64,000 bases of DNA from Micromonosporaceae bacterium KJ-029. Its GTDB lineage: Bacteria > Actinomycetota > Actinomycetes > Mycobacteriales > Micromonosporaceae. The stretch is taken from the NCBI GenBank assembly GCA_005402585.1, contig BIFP01000048.1:245311-309310 (forward strand), written 5' to 3'. Below the pieces are notes generated by a model, which saw nothing but the letters and a program-made list of their open reading frames with translations, was not told where the DNA came from and made no database searches. Below, piece by piece: positions 1-7,644 of the stretch; within the stretch, counting starts at the first letter, position 1, and each line of letters starts with the position of its first letter. The position numbers and the translations under genes are program-made.

Positions 1-994
1 GCTGCAGGAGGCCGTGGCGTCGATGCGATCCGCAGGGCTGGCCGCCGATCCGGGTTCGCGGTACGAGTACCACAACCCGAACTACCAGGTCGCCGCCCGG
101 CTGGTCGAGGTGCTCAGCGGAATGTCGTTCGACAGCTATCTGCGTGCACGGGTGTTCGGTCCGCTGGGCATGGCGGACAGCCGCACCGGCAACACCTCCA
201 ACGATCTGCCGGCCAGCGGTCGGGGGCACCTGGTCATCGCCGGTCAGGCGATCGCCGTACCGGAGCCGCCGGCGTTTGGCAACGGCTCCGGCGGGGTGCT
301 GAGCACCGCACACGACGTGGCGAGATGGCTCATCGCGCAAAACGGCCAAGGCACGATGGTCGTCTCGGCCGCGGCGCTCGCCGAGATGCACCGCGCGCAG
401 GCCGGCTCGTACGCACTGGGCTGGAACACCGGCCGGACCCGAGGCGGTGCGCCGCTCATCGACCACGACGGCACGATGCTGACCTTCACCGCCTACCAGG
501 CGCTGCTGCCGGCGACCGGACACGGCATCGCCGTCATGGCCAACACCCGCACGGGCGCGACGGCCAGCGACATCGGCTACGCGCTGGTCGACCTCGTCGA
601 AGGCCGCCCACCGACCCCACCGAGCAGGTCGGCCATGTGGGTCGACCTCGTCATGCTCGGGCTGATCCCGCCCGCGATCGTCCTCACCGTGCGGGGCGTC
701 CGACGGTCCCGGCGGTGGGCCGACCGGCACCGGACCCGGCGCCGGCTTCTCATCGCGGTCATGCGGCTGGCCCCGTACTCCCTGCCGATCCTGCTGCTGG
801 CCACGCTCGACCGGGTCGCAAGCTTCCTCTACCGCGGCCGGGACATCACCTGGCTACAAACCGCCTACCTGGTTCCATCGTTCGTCCTGCTCCTAGCCGC
901 GCTCGCCACCACATGCGGCGTGCTGCTCACCACACGGCTCTGGCGGCTGACCCGACACCGACCGGGCGCGGCCGACGCAGCCCCATGCCGATGA
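1..994 (+). CDS. Serine hydrolase (beta-lactamase/PBP-like) with C-terminal membrane helices, 5' truncated
   Basis: The reading frame is open at the left edge, so the N-terminus with the SxxK motif lies outside the window. The visible part has a YxN-type motif (YHNPNY) typical of class C beta-lactamase/penicillin-binding-like hydrolases, then a C-terminal segment with about three hydrophobic helices (roughly the last 120 residues) and a basic tail. This layout fits a membrane-anchored peptidase or esterase whose catalytic domain faces outside the cell. The substrate cannot be told from sequence. The first in-frame GTG (position 14) is not a credible start because the hydrolase fold is already under way. 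Family assignment is good; function is open. Confidence 0.8.
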   Translation, partial: LQEAVASMRSAGLAADPGSRYEYHNPNYQVAARLVEVLSGMSFDSYLRARVFGPLGMADSRTGNTSNDLPASGRGHLVIAGQAIAVPEPPAFGNGSGGVLSTAHDVARWLIAQNGQGTMVVSAAALAEMHRAQAGSYALGWNTGRTRGGAPLIDHDGTMLTFTAYQALLPATGHGIAVMANTRTGATASDIGYALVDLVEGRPPTPPSRSAMWVDLVMLGLIPPAIVLTVRGVRRSRRWADRHRTRRRLLIAVMRLAPYSLPILLLATLDRVASFLYRGRDITWLQTAYLVPSFVLLLAALATTCGVLLTTRLWRLTRHRPGAADAAPCR

Positions 995-1090
995 TCTCGC
1001 CCAGTCCGGACGGCTCACCACATCAACTGACGTCGGCCTGTTGGCGCGCCGGCGACATCGTCGCGACGGCGAAGGAGAGCCTCCCGGGGC

Positions 1091-1222
1091 GGCTGGTGGC
1101 GGGTCGAGGTGTCGGCCGCCGGCCCGGACTACAGGTTTTTGCTCGACGACGACCGACCCTTGCCCGATCCCCGGTCGATGTGGCAGCCCTCCGATGTCCA
1201 CGGCGCGACGCCGATCCGCTGA
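1091..1222 (+). pseudogene. Remnant of maltooligosyltrehalose trehalohydrolase (treZ) N-terminal domain
   Basis: Frame 1091-1222 reads 43 codons starting GWWRVEVSAAGPDYRFLLDD and continuing to LPDPRSMWQPSDVHG, then a stop at 1220. This matches from memory the conserved start of TreZ, whose isoamylase-N domain ends with LPDPxSxWQPxGVHG. Nothing resembling the catalytic GH13 barrel follows, and the upstream part is out of frame. It is therefore a decayed fragment of a trehalose-synthesis gene lying between the serine hydrolase and the ABC transporter operon. It marks a deletion or insertion breakpoint. Confidence 0.75.
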
Positions 1223-1289
1223 CAAATGTCATCGGGCAGGTGACGCCCGTGACTGCAGGCCGAGGGGTGCGCTCCGGCAGCGTGGGAGC

Positions 1290-2267
1290 ATGCCAGACTC
1301 TTCACGCCCCCCTGCTCGCCCGGCCGTCGTCAACGTTCGATCGGTCTCCTGCCGGTACGGCGACTACGTCGCCGTCGACGATGTCAGCCTGGCCGTGCCT
1401 CGCGGCAGCATCCATGCACTCCTCGGCACGAACGGCGCGGGCAAGACGACGCTGCTGGAAACGATCCAGGGGTTTCGCCGTCCCGCGGCCGGGAGCGTGC
1501 GGGTCTTCGACGCCGACCCGTGGTCGCACCGCGCGGCCGTCGCCGCCAGGACGGGCACGATGCTGCAGGAGTCCGGGCTCGTGGACGAGATGACGGTCAC
1601 CGACCAGCTCTCGCTCTGGAAGGGGGTCAGCGTCCGGGAGGACGAGATCGGCAGGGTGCTCGAGCTGGTGGGGCTGACGCACCGCCGGAAGGTGCCGGTC
1701 GCTGTCCTGTCCGGGGGCGAGCGCCGACGCCTGGACTTCGCGATGGCGCTGTGGGGCGACCCGGAGCTCGTCGTCCTCGACGAGCCGACGACTGGCCTCG
1801 ACCCGCAGTCCCGCCGCACGATGTGGTCGATCATCCGCGACCTCAACGACCGCGGGGCGACGGTGCTGCTCACCACGCACTACCTCGACGAGGCGCAGGG
1901 CCTCGCCGACTCCGTGACGATCCTCGACAGGGGCCGCGTCGCGGTGAAGGGACGGATGTCGGACGTCCTCGCCGCGATACCGTCCCGCATCGCGTTCGAG
2001 GTCGCCGCCTCCCCCGAGGCGCTCGACGAGCTCGACCGGCGGGTGTCCGGCGAGTTGGGCCGGATACCCGCCGGAGGAGGGGATTCGGGTCACGCCGGGG
2101 AGTCGGTCACGATCCGCACCCCCGCACCGCAGGACGACGTAGCCGCGGTCGTCGACTGGGCGCGCGCGCACGGTGCGCGTCTGGAGCGATTCCGCTGCGC
2201 ACCCGCTTCGCTCGAGGAGGTCTTCTTCGAGCTACCCTCGCTCGCCCCCGGAAAGGCCGGCCGATGA
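1290..2267 (+). CDS. ABC transporter ATP-binding protein
   Basis: A 325-aa ATPase subunit of a drug/antibiotic-type (DrrA/NatA-like) exporter. Walker A is GTNGAGKTT (about residues 46-54), the signature is LSGGERRR, Walker B is LVVLDEPTTGLD and the H-loop is TTHYLDEA. About 100 C-terminal residues form the accessory domain common in this group. I chose the ATG at 1290 because homologues start just before the first beta strand; the frame stays open upstream. Its stop overlaps the permease start as ATGA, so the two are translationally coupled. With the permease, histidine kinase and response regulator it forms one four-gene operon. Its leucine codons are mostly CTC, unlike most of the window. 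Confidence 0.93.
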   Translation: MPDSSRPPARPAVVNVRSVSCRYGDYVAVDDVSLAVPRGSIHALLGTNGAGKTTLLETIQGFRRPAAGSVRVFDADPWSHRAAVAARTGTMLQESGLVDEMTVTDQLSLWKGVSVREDEIGRVLELVGLTHRRKVPVAVLSGGERRRLDFAMALWGDPELVVLDEPTTGLDPQSRRTMWSIIRDLNDRGATVLLTTHYLDEAQGLADSVTILDRGRVAVKGRMSDVLAAIPSRIAFEVAASPEALDELDRRVSGELGRIPAGGGDSGHAGESVTIRTPAPQDDVAAVVDWARAHGARLERFRCAPASLEEVFFELPSLAPGKAGR

Positions 2268-3037
2268 CCTCCTCCCCTACGACTTCGGTGCCGGCGAAGC
2301 CGGCTGCCCGGCTCGTCCGCGCGCTCATGGCCGCGGAGCTGCGCGTTTTCCTCCGCCAGCCCGTGATGCTCGCTCTCACGCTGCTGCTGCCCGCCGGGCT
2401 CCTCGCGATCACCGCGATCGCCGAGACCACCGGCGGCGCCGCCGCCTGGGCGCAGATCGCGGGCCGGAACATGGTCGCGGCGCAGTGCATCACCGTCTAC
2501 TTCGTCGCCCTGAACACCGTGACCGCCCGCCGTCACACGCTCGCGCTCAAGCGGCTGCGCACCACGGCGCTGCCCGGCCCGGGCATCGTCGCCGGGCTGC
2601 TGACACCGCCGCTGCTCGTGGGCGCGTTCCAGCTGACCGCGATCCTCGCCGGCCTCGTGTTGCTGGGGTCGCCGCCGCCCGAGCAGCCGTGGCTCGTCGC
2701 GGCCTCCGCCGTGCTCGGGACCGTGATCGCGGCGTTCGCCGGGGTCGTGACGAGCGCGTTCACCGCCACGCCCGAGAAGGCGCAGTGGACGATGCTTCCG
2801 CTGTTCGTCGCCGCCATGGGCTCGGTCGCGGTGCTCCCCTCGCTCGACGACGGCATCGGAAGCGCCGCGCTCCGGCTCGTGCCGATGGTCGCGAACGCCC
2901 ACCTCACCAGCGACGCCTGGTGGTCGGCCGCGCCCGACTTCGGGCAGGTCGCGCTCGACCTTGCGATCATGGTCGTGTGGATCGGGGCGCTCGGCGTCCT
3001 GTCCGTGCGTACGTTCCGCTGGGAGCGGCGGCGCTGA
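2264..3037 (+). CDS. ABC transporter permease (ABC-2 type)
   Basis: A 257-aa integral membrane protein with about six hydrophobic segments, the usual size for an ABC-2 permease that pairs with a single-domain ATPase. Its ATG overlaps the stop of the ATPase gene by four bases, the clearest sign that the two act as one exporter. Substrate is unknown; nearby sensor genes suggest export of an envelope-active compound or lipid. The kinase gene follows after 26 bases. Codon use matches the rest of this operon (CTC-rich), supporting joint acquisition. Confidence 0.9.
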   Translation: MTSSPTTSVPAKPAARLVRALMAAELRVFLRQPVMLALTLLLPAGLLAITAIAETTGGAAAWAQIAGRNMVAAQCITVYFVALNTVTARRHTLALKRLRTTALPGPGIVAGLLTPPLLVGAFQLTAILAGLVLLGSPPPEQPWLVAASAVLGTVIAAFAGVVTSAFTATPEKAQWTMLPLFVAAMGSVAVLPSLDDGIGSAALRLVPMVANAHLTSDAWWSAAPDFGQVALDLAIMVVWIGALGVLSVRTFRWERRR

Positions 3038-3063
3038 GCGCGACGCGGAGCGAGGAGGACAGG

Positions 3064-4269
3064 ATGGATGCACTGACGGCGGGTGGCCGGGACCGGTTCC
3101 GCGCCATCACCGTCTACGTGCGCGCCACGCACGCGGTCCTCGCCGCCGCGTCCGCCGTCGCGCCCGTCATCGCCCTGCTGCTCGTCCCGCCGCCGGTCGT
3201 CACGTCGGTCGCCGTCGTCGTGCTGGGAGCGATCGTCGCGACGGGCGGCGCGGTGCTCGCTTCCCCGGGCTTTGCACCAGCGGGACCGCTCGTCCGGGCG
3301 TTCGCCTCAGGGCCCCGTCGGGCGGCGCTCGGCGTGCTCGTCGTCGCCGCCGCAGTCTCGCTGGTCGTGGTCCTGCCGGAGACCGGTGGGCAGGTCTCGC
3401 TCGCGGCTGCGCCCATGGCATGGGCGCTGCGGGCGATCTGCGACGGCTCGTTCTGGTCCGGGATCGTCCGCGTGGCCGGCGCGACCGCCTTGGCGGGACT
3501 CGTCGTCGCGCTGGTCGCCGCGGCGGCCGGGACCGGCTGGAACCCGCTCACTCTCGGCGTCGCGGCGCTGCTCGCCCTCGGCGTCCTCGGGCAGGACGCG
3601 ATATACCTGCTCGCGATCGAACTCGATGACCTCCGGGAGCTGGAGGCCGAACGGGCCGTCCGCACCGAGCGCAAGCGGTTCGCGGGCGACCTGCACGACA
3701 TCCAGGGCCAGCACCTCGGCCTCATCGCCGTGGAGGCCGTGATCGTGGGCCGGCTCATCGCCGCGGGTCGGACCGACGAGGCCGCCCGGCACGCCGCCCG
3801 GGTGCAGGAGGTCGCGACCGCTGCGCTCGACGAGCTGCACCGCGTCGTGCACGCCTACCGCGAGGTTTCGCTCGACGCCGAGATCGCGAACGCCGCCCGC
3901 GTCCTCGAGGCCGCCGGCATCGCCGCGGACGCCCGGGCGGGAGAGCCCGCCGCGCTGCCGGCGTCCCACGACCGGCTTCTCGGACTGACCGTGCGGGAGG
4001 CCGTCACCAACGTGCTGAAGCACACCCGCGCCGAGTCCTGCCGCATCGAGACCGGCCCGACGGAGCGCGACGGCCGGCGCGGGGTCCGGCTGACGGTCGT
4101 CGACTCCGGCCCGTCCGCCGCGGTCCCGACGCCTGGCCCTGCGGGAACCGGCCTCGCCGCGCTGCGCGAGCGCTTCGCCGGCCTCGGCGGTCGTCTCGAC
4201 TTCTCCGCGTCCGAGACGGGCGCGACGCTCGACGCCTGGCTGCCCATCCCGGAAGGACCACCGTCATGA
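3064..4269 (+). CDS. Sensor histidine kinase, NarL/DesK type
   Basis: A 401-aa membrane kinase. About five to six hydrophobic segments occupy residues 15-185, followed by the HisKA_3 dimerisation/phosphoacceptor helix with FAGDLHDIQGQHLG (phospho-His near residue 211). A HATPase domain follows, with the N-box REAVTNVLKHT and a VDSGP G1 motif. There is no extracytoplasmic sensor domain, so it probably senses within the membrane, as LiaS/DesK-type kinases do. A GAGGA Shine-Dalgarno sits just before the ATG. The stop overlaps the response regulator start (ATGA). Its partner is the next gene, and the likely target is the upstream ABC transporter. Confidence 0.92.
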   Translation: MDALTAGGRDRFRAITVYVRATHAVLAAASAVAPVIALLLVPPPVVTSVAVVVLGAIVATGGAVLASPGFAPAGPLVRAFASGPRRAALGVLVVAAAVSLVVVLPETGGQVSLAAAPMAWALRAICDGSFWSGIVRVAGATALAGLVVALVAAAAGTGWNPLTLGVAALLALGVLGQDAIYLLAIELDDLRELEAERAVRTERKRFAGDLHDIQGQHLGLIAVEAVIVGRLIAAGRTDEAARHAARVQEVATAALDELHRVVHAYREVSLDAEIANAARVLEAAGIAADARAGEPAALPASHDRLLGLTVREAVTNVLKHTRAESCRIETGPTERDGRRGVRLTVVDSGPSAAVPTPGPAGTGLAALRERFAGLGGRLDFSASETGATLDAWLPIPEGPPS

Positions 4270-4883
4270 CCGACTCCCCGATCCGCGTGCTCCTCGCCGA
4301 CGACGAGGTCCTCCTCCGCGAGGCCGTCATGGCGCTCCTCAGCCTCGAGGACGGCATCGAAATCGTCGGCACGGCCCAGGACGGCCGCGACGCCGTCGCG
4401 CTCGTCGCCCGTACCCGTCCGGACGTGGCGGTGCTCGATCTGGAGATGCCCCGGATGGACGGCGTCGAGGCCGCGACCGCCATTCGAGCGGCAGCGCCCG
4501 GCACCCGCGTCGTGCTCCTCACCCGGCACGCCCGGCCAGCGATCCTCCGACGGGCGCTCAACGCGGGCGTCTCCGCGTTCGTGACCAAGGCGACCTCGGT
4601 AAAGGAGCTGCCGAGCATCCTCCGCCAGGTGTCGCGCGGCGGCCGGTACGTCGACGGCACGGTCGCCGCGGCCGCGCTCTCCGAAAGCGACTGCCCGATC
4701 ACCAACCGCGAGATCGACGTGCTGCGGGAGTCCCTGGACGGCGCGACCGTCCGCGTCATCGCCGAACGCACGCACCTCGCCCCGGGCACCGTGCGCAACT
4801 ACGCATCCACCGCCATGGCCAAGCTCGGCGCGGCCACCCGGGTCGAGGCGGCCCGGATCGCCTGGCGCGAAGGCTGGATCTAG
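4266..4883 (+). CDS. Response regulator, NarL/FixJ family
   Basis: A 205-aa regulator with an N-terminal receiver domain (acidic pocket ADDE near residues 11-14, phospho-Asp in VLDLEMP near residue 58, switch Thr in LLTRH, Lys in VTKATS) and a C-terminal LuxR-type HTH (TNREIDVLRESLDGATVRVI onward). The receiver Lys and Asp are intact, so phosphorylation control is expected. The start overlaps the kinase stop by four bases. It is the last gene of the ABC/two-component operon; the next gene is on the other strand. Confidence 0.93.
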   Translation: MTDSPIRVLLADDEVLLREAVMALLSLEDGIEIVGTAQDGRDAVALVARTRPDVAVLDLEMPRMDGVEAATAIRAAAPGTRVVLLTRHARPAILRRALNAGVSAFVTKATSVKELPSILRQVSRGGRYVDGTVAAAALSESDCPITNREIDVLRESLDGATVRVIAERTHLAPGTVRNYASTAMAKLGAATRVEAARIAWREGWI

Positions 4884-4896
4884 ACGGCAGGCCCGT

Positions 4897-5163
4897 TCAC
4901 CGGCGGCGTCGCCACTTCGGGATCCCCGCCGCGGCGCGCACGACGAAATACGCGACCAGCGCGGCCATGACCAGCCAACGCCAGGCCTCGCCGAGCCGGT
5001 CCGGGAAGACGACGAACAGCAGCAGCGCGACCGCGCCGATCTGCAGGACGGCGGCCAGAAGCTCGCGCGCCGGAGTGGACGCCGGCCCGGCGCCCATGAG
5101 GTCCATCGCGAGGCTCGGGCGCGGGGCGGGAGACGGCGGCTGTTCGTCGTACCATCTGCTCAT
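4897..5163 (-). CDS. Small two-helix membrane protein
   Basis: An 88-aa protein starting MSRWYDEQ, with a proline-rich cytoplasmic-looking N-terminus and two hydrophobic segments (about residues 40-58 and 62-82), ending in a KWRRRR-type basic tail. Small proteins of this shape are common in actinomycetes and are usually annotated hypothetical. It converges on the response regulator with a 13-base gap. A GTG at 5181 would add six residues; the ATG at 5163 gives a more typical beginning. No function can be assigned. Confidence 0.65.
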   Translation of the reverse strand: MSRWYDEQPPSPAPRPSLAMDLMGAGPASTPARELLAAVLQIGAVALLLFVVFPDRLGEAWRWLVMAALVAYFVVRAAAGIPKWRRRR

Positions 5164-5390
5164 GCCCCCACGCTCCCGCACGGCGAGCGAGGACGGCAGG
5201 CACAGGTGTCACGGGCCCGATGACAAACGTCACCGGCGATCCCGACCACGCCGCCGAGCACCCGGGGGCGCTGGATCGCGTCCGCGTTGGCTCCAAGTGC
5301 GTTGGCTGCCGGGATGGTAGCCCTACCGACGCACGATCGGCGGCGTGAGCGGATGGGCAGCAGTTGTATCTGGCTGGTAGACATACCGCC

Positions 5391-5654
5391 GTGGTCGATA
5401 TTCCGCAAACGCCGAGTTCGCCCTGCCCAGGGTGTGCTGGCACGCGTGTGGCTACGGGTGTGCGCACGGACATAGACCAGCAGACCCTCCGGTTGTGGCG
5501 GCCAACGCGGCGAGGATGGGGCCGTCGAGACGTGACCTCGGTCCGCGCTTTGGCCTGCGTCACGTGCGGCCTCGTAACCTTCCACGCGGCAGACCTTCCC
5601 CGCCTCCAGTCCGAGGCGGAGAAGCATCCCGAGTTGTTCAGCTGGGAGGATTAG
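5391..5654 (+). CDS. Small zinc-ribbon-like hypothetical protein
   Basis: An 87-aa reading frame with two cysteine pairs, CPGC near residue 12 and CVTC near residue 57, followed by an acidic C-terminus (SEAEKHPELFSWED). The spacing fits a four-cysteine zinc ribbon. The GTG at 5391 is taken as start because it lies just before the first CxxC; a TTG at 5364 would add nine residues. The gene stands alone, next to the tRNA-like scar at 5715, so it may have arrived with a former integrated element. Function unknown. Confidence 0.6.
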   Translation: MVDIPQTPSSPCPGCAGTRVATGVRTDIDQQTLRLWRPTRRGWGRRDVTSVRALACVTCGLVTFHAADLPRLQSEAEKHPELFSWED

Positions 5655-6031
5655 CCGGACCAGCACACTGCGCTTGTTGATCCACGTCAACGGTGACAAC
5701 GGAGCACCAACGGGCCCTAACCTTCTGATCCGTAGTCGGATGTCAGCAATTCCAAACGTTTCGGCCGGAAAGGTCCGTAACGGTGTCACCGGAGCGTGGG
5801 TTGGGCTTCGGTGTCCTGATGACGGTCTCGCGTTTCCTTCTGCCGTTGGTGCGAGCGGCAAGCAGGCCGAGTCTTGGGTCAGTGAGCAGACCCAGCGTGC
5901 CGCCGACGAGCGGCTGATGGTCGCCGTCCCCATGTCCCTGCTCGCCGCTACCCGCTGCCCCCAGACCAACCGGCACAACGCCAGCGACCGGGGCCTTCGA
6001 CAACCTGGCCCCACGCGCCTGTCGGGAGCCC
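5655..6031. other. Gene-poor stretch
   Basis: About 375 bases with open frames on both strands but no recognisable protein family, no credible ribosome binding site and uneven codon positions. The one interpretable element is the tRNA-Arg-like 23-mer at 5715-5737. I regard the rest as non-coding or decayed DNA. Confidence 0.5.
5715..5737 (-). other. tRNA-Arg(ACG)-like fragment, candidate attachment-site scar
   Basis: Read on the minus strand, this begins GACTACGGATCAGAAGGTTA and continues GGG. From memory it matches the anticodon loop, anticodon-stem 3' side and variable region of actinobacterial tRNA-Arg with anticodon ACG. The flanks do not continue as a tRNA: there is no T-arm with GGTTCGAATCC and no acceptor stem. 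Such anticodon-to-variable fragments are typical cores of tRNA integration sites, so this looks like the scar of an integrated element rather than a tRNA gene. Confidence 0.5.
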
Positions 6032-6319
6032 TCAGCCCGACGCCGCCGCCCGCTGCCCGTACCTCTCGGCTGCACGCGCCTTGGCCTTCTCGGCCTCCAC
6101 CTCGCGGTCCCGGGGAGGCGCTTTCGTCACGAGGCTGCCCAGTAGGGTCCGGGTGGCCGCCGTGACAGCACGGACCGCCTCCCCGAACGCCTCCTCGTTG
6201 GCCGCGGACGGCCGTGTCGTGCCGCTGACCTTGCGCACGTACTGGATGGCGGCGGCTTCGATCTCGTCGTCGGTCGCAGGTGGCTCGAAGTTGTGGAGCA
6301 CGCGAATGTTCCTGCACAT
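6032..6319 (-). CDS. DUF2277 family protein
   Basis: A 95-aa protein beginning MCRNIRVLHNFEPPATDDEI, the hallmark start of the DUF2277 family, followed by AAAIQYVRKVSG and an alpha-helical, charged C-terminus. Family members are small, cytosolic and of unknown function. The ATG at 6319 is chosen because the family motif begins exactly there; in-frame upstream starts at 6331 and 6349 would add non-conserved residues. It appears to be a single-gene unit. Confidence 0.88.
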   Translation of the reverse strand: MCRNIRVLHNFEPPATDDEIEAAAIQYVRKVSGTTRPSAANEEAFGEAVRAVTAATRTLLGSLVTKAPPRDREVEAEKAKARAAERYGQRAAASG

Positions 6320-6389
6320 GCCCACTACCATGCCACGCCGAGCCGACACCAGGAGGAAGGGTTCCCGCGCCTCTGGACGAGGGAGAATG

Positions 6390-6977
6390 TCAAATCCGGC
6401 CCGCCACCACCCGACCCAGCTTCACCAACGGCTCACGGTTCTCCTCCGGGTCGTTGAGCCGGACCAGGTGGATCACGACCCAGACGTCCGCCTTGCGGAT
6501 GAAGACGTCGTTCGCCGGCCCGTCCAGGTACGCCTCGTCACCGATCCCCGGCAGTTCCTCCAGTTCGTGCCCGAGCGTCCGCGCGATGTCGAGTGTCTTC
6601 TTCGCGCCGTCGCCGACGTACACCTCCAACTGGCCGGTCGGGCCGGTGGGCGGCGCCGTCCAGCTGCACCCCTGTGGCGAGGACACCTTGGGGCCGAGCT
6701 TGAGCCGGACCAGTGCCGCCGCCTCCTTGTCGGTCACCAGGTCGCAGCCCTTTGGTGCCGGCTTGTCCGCCGGGGCGGCCGAGGCCGCGTCATCCACGGG
6801 ACTCGCCGAGTCCACCGGACTGGCGGGATCCACGGGGGTCGTCACCGACGTGTCGCGGTCGGCGCCGGAAGGTTGGGCTGCCTCGTCCGATCCTCCGCAC
6901 GCCGAGGTGGCGAGCAGCAGCACCACTGCCGGCGTCACGATCAGCCAGCGGCCGACACCCACCCGCGCGGTCACCAT
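6390..6977 (-). CDS. Secreted lipoprotein, DUF3558-like
   Basis: A 195-aa protein with a lipoprotein signal: a charged N-region, a hydrophobic core and the lipobox LATSACGG (acylated Cys near residue 28). A Ser/Pro/Ala-rich spacer of about 45 residues follows, then a globular domain starting GCDLVTDKEAAAL with two conserved-looking cysteines, as in DUF3558-type actinobacterial lipoproteins. It should be anchored outside the membrane. Its ATG overlaps the end of the preceding lipoprotein gene (the stop of that gene is at 6971), so the two are co-translated and probably act together. Ligand unknown. Confidence 0.82.
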   Translation of the reverse strand: MVTARVGVGRWLIVTPAVVLLLATSACGGSDEAAQPSGADRDTSVTTPVDPASPVDSASPVDDAASAAPADKPAPKGCDLVTDKEAAALVRLKLGPKVSSPQGCSWTAPPTGPTGQLEVYVGDGAKKTLDIARTLGHELEELPGIGDEAYLDGPANDVFIRKADVWVVIHLVRLNDPEENREPLVKLGRVVAGRI

Positions 6978-7492
6978 TCCCCCACCGGAAGCTGCTCGTC
7001 GAGCGCCGGACAGTACTCCATGGTGTACTCCGACACCGGCGGCATGACCGTCCTGAGTTTCTCGGCGGCCTTGCCGAGGCGGGCGTAGACCTCGGGGTCT
7101 TCGGCCATGCTCTTGCCCGAGGCGTCGATGACCGCGGCGTAGAACTCGCTGAGCGCCGCCGCCTCGGTCTTGATCTCGGCCGGCGCCGCTGCCTTCAGCT
7201 CCCTGAGCCGGGCGTGTGCCTGGTCCACGTCGGCCTTCTGGCCACCCGCGTCCGGCGCGAACAACGGTTCCACCGAGTCATTGAACGCCTTCACCACGTC
7301 GCACCAGCTGTCACCGTCCCCCGGCTTGGCCTGGTCGGTCGCCTTCCCGGCATCGGCCTGGGCCGTCGCGCCCGCATTGTCGGCCGTGCTGGCGCCGCCC
7401 GCGGCCGGTGCCGAGCCGTCGGGTTCGCCGCCGCAGCCCGCCAACAGGAGCGCGACCGCCAGCGCGGCAAGGCCCCCTCGAATCCGTCTCAT
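6971..7492 (-). CDS. Secreted lipoprotein, hypothetical
   Basis: A 173-aa protein with a clear lipobox (LLLAGCGG, Cys near residue 19) followed by a low-complexity Gly/Ala/Ser spacer and an alpha-helical domain of about 110 residues. The start at 7492 (MRRIRGG) is preferred over the upstream in-frame codon because it places the signal peptide at the N-terminus and has a GGAGAG-like Shine-Dalgarno. It is the first gene of a two-gene operon with the DUF3558-like lipoprotein, overlapping it by seven bases. Family not recognised. Confidence 0.78.
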   Translation of the reverse strand: MRRIRGGLAALAVALLLAGCGGEPDGSAPAAGGASTADNAGATAQADAGKATDQAKPGDGDSWCDVVKAFNDSVEPLFAPDAGGQKADVDQAHARLRELKAAAPAEIKTEAAALSEFYAAVIDASGKSMAEDPEVYARLGKAAEKLRTVMPPVSEYTMEYCPALDEQLPVGEW

Positions 7493-7644
7493 CGATCTCT
7501 CCTCCGACGTGAGCGAGCTGACCGCCTCGCCTGCGTCCGCCAACCCCACAGCACGTGCCGGCAACTCGGTTGCCGACGGCGAGGCGCACGTCCGTCCACG
7601 TGACCAGTCTGATCGGCCGGTTTCGGGGGCGGTTCAGGAATTGT

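Noticed and set aside
1302..2171. Long minus-strand open frame opposite the first ABC ATPase
   Set aside because: The plus strand carries Walker A, signature and Walker B motifs; the minus frame has none.
5715..5737. Complete tRNA-Arg gene
   Set aside because: Only the anticodon-to-variable part is present; no acceptor stem, D-arm or T-arm could be found around it.
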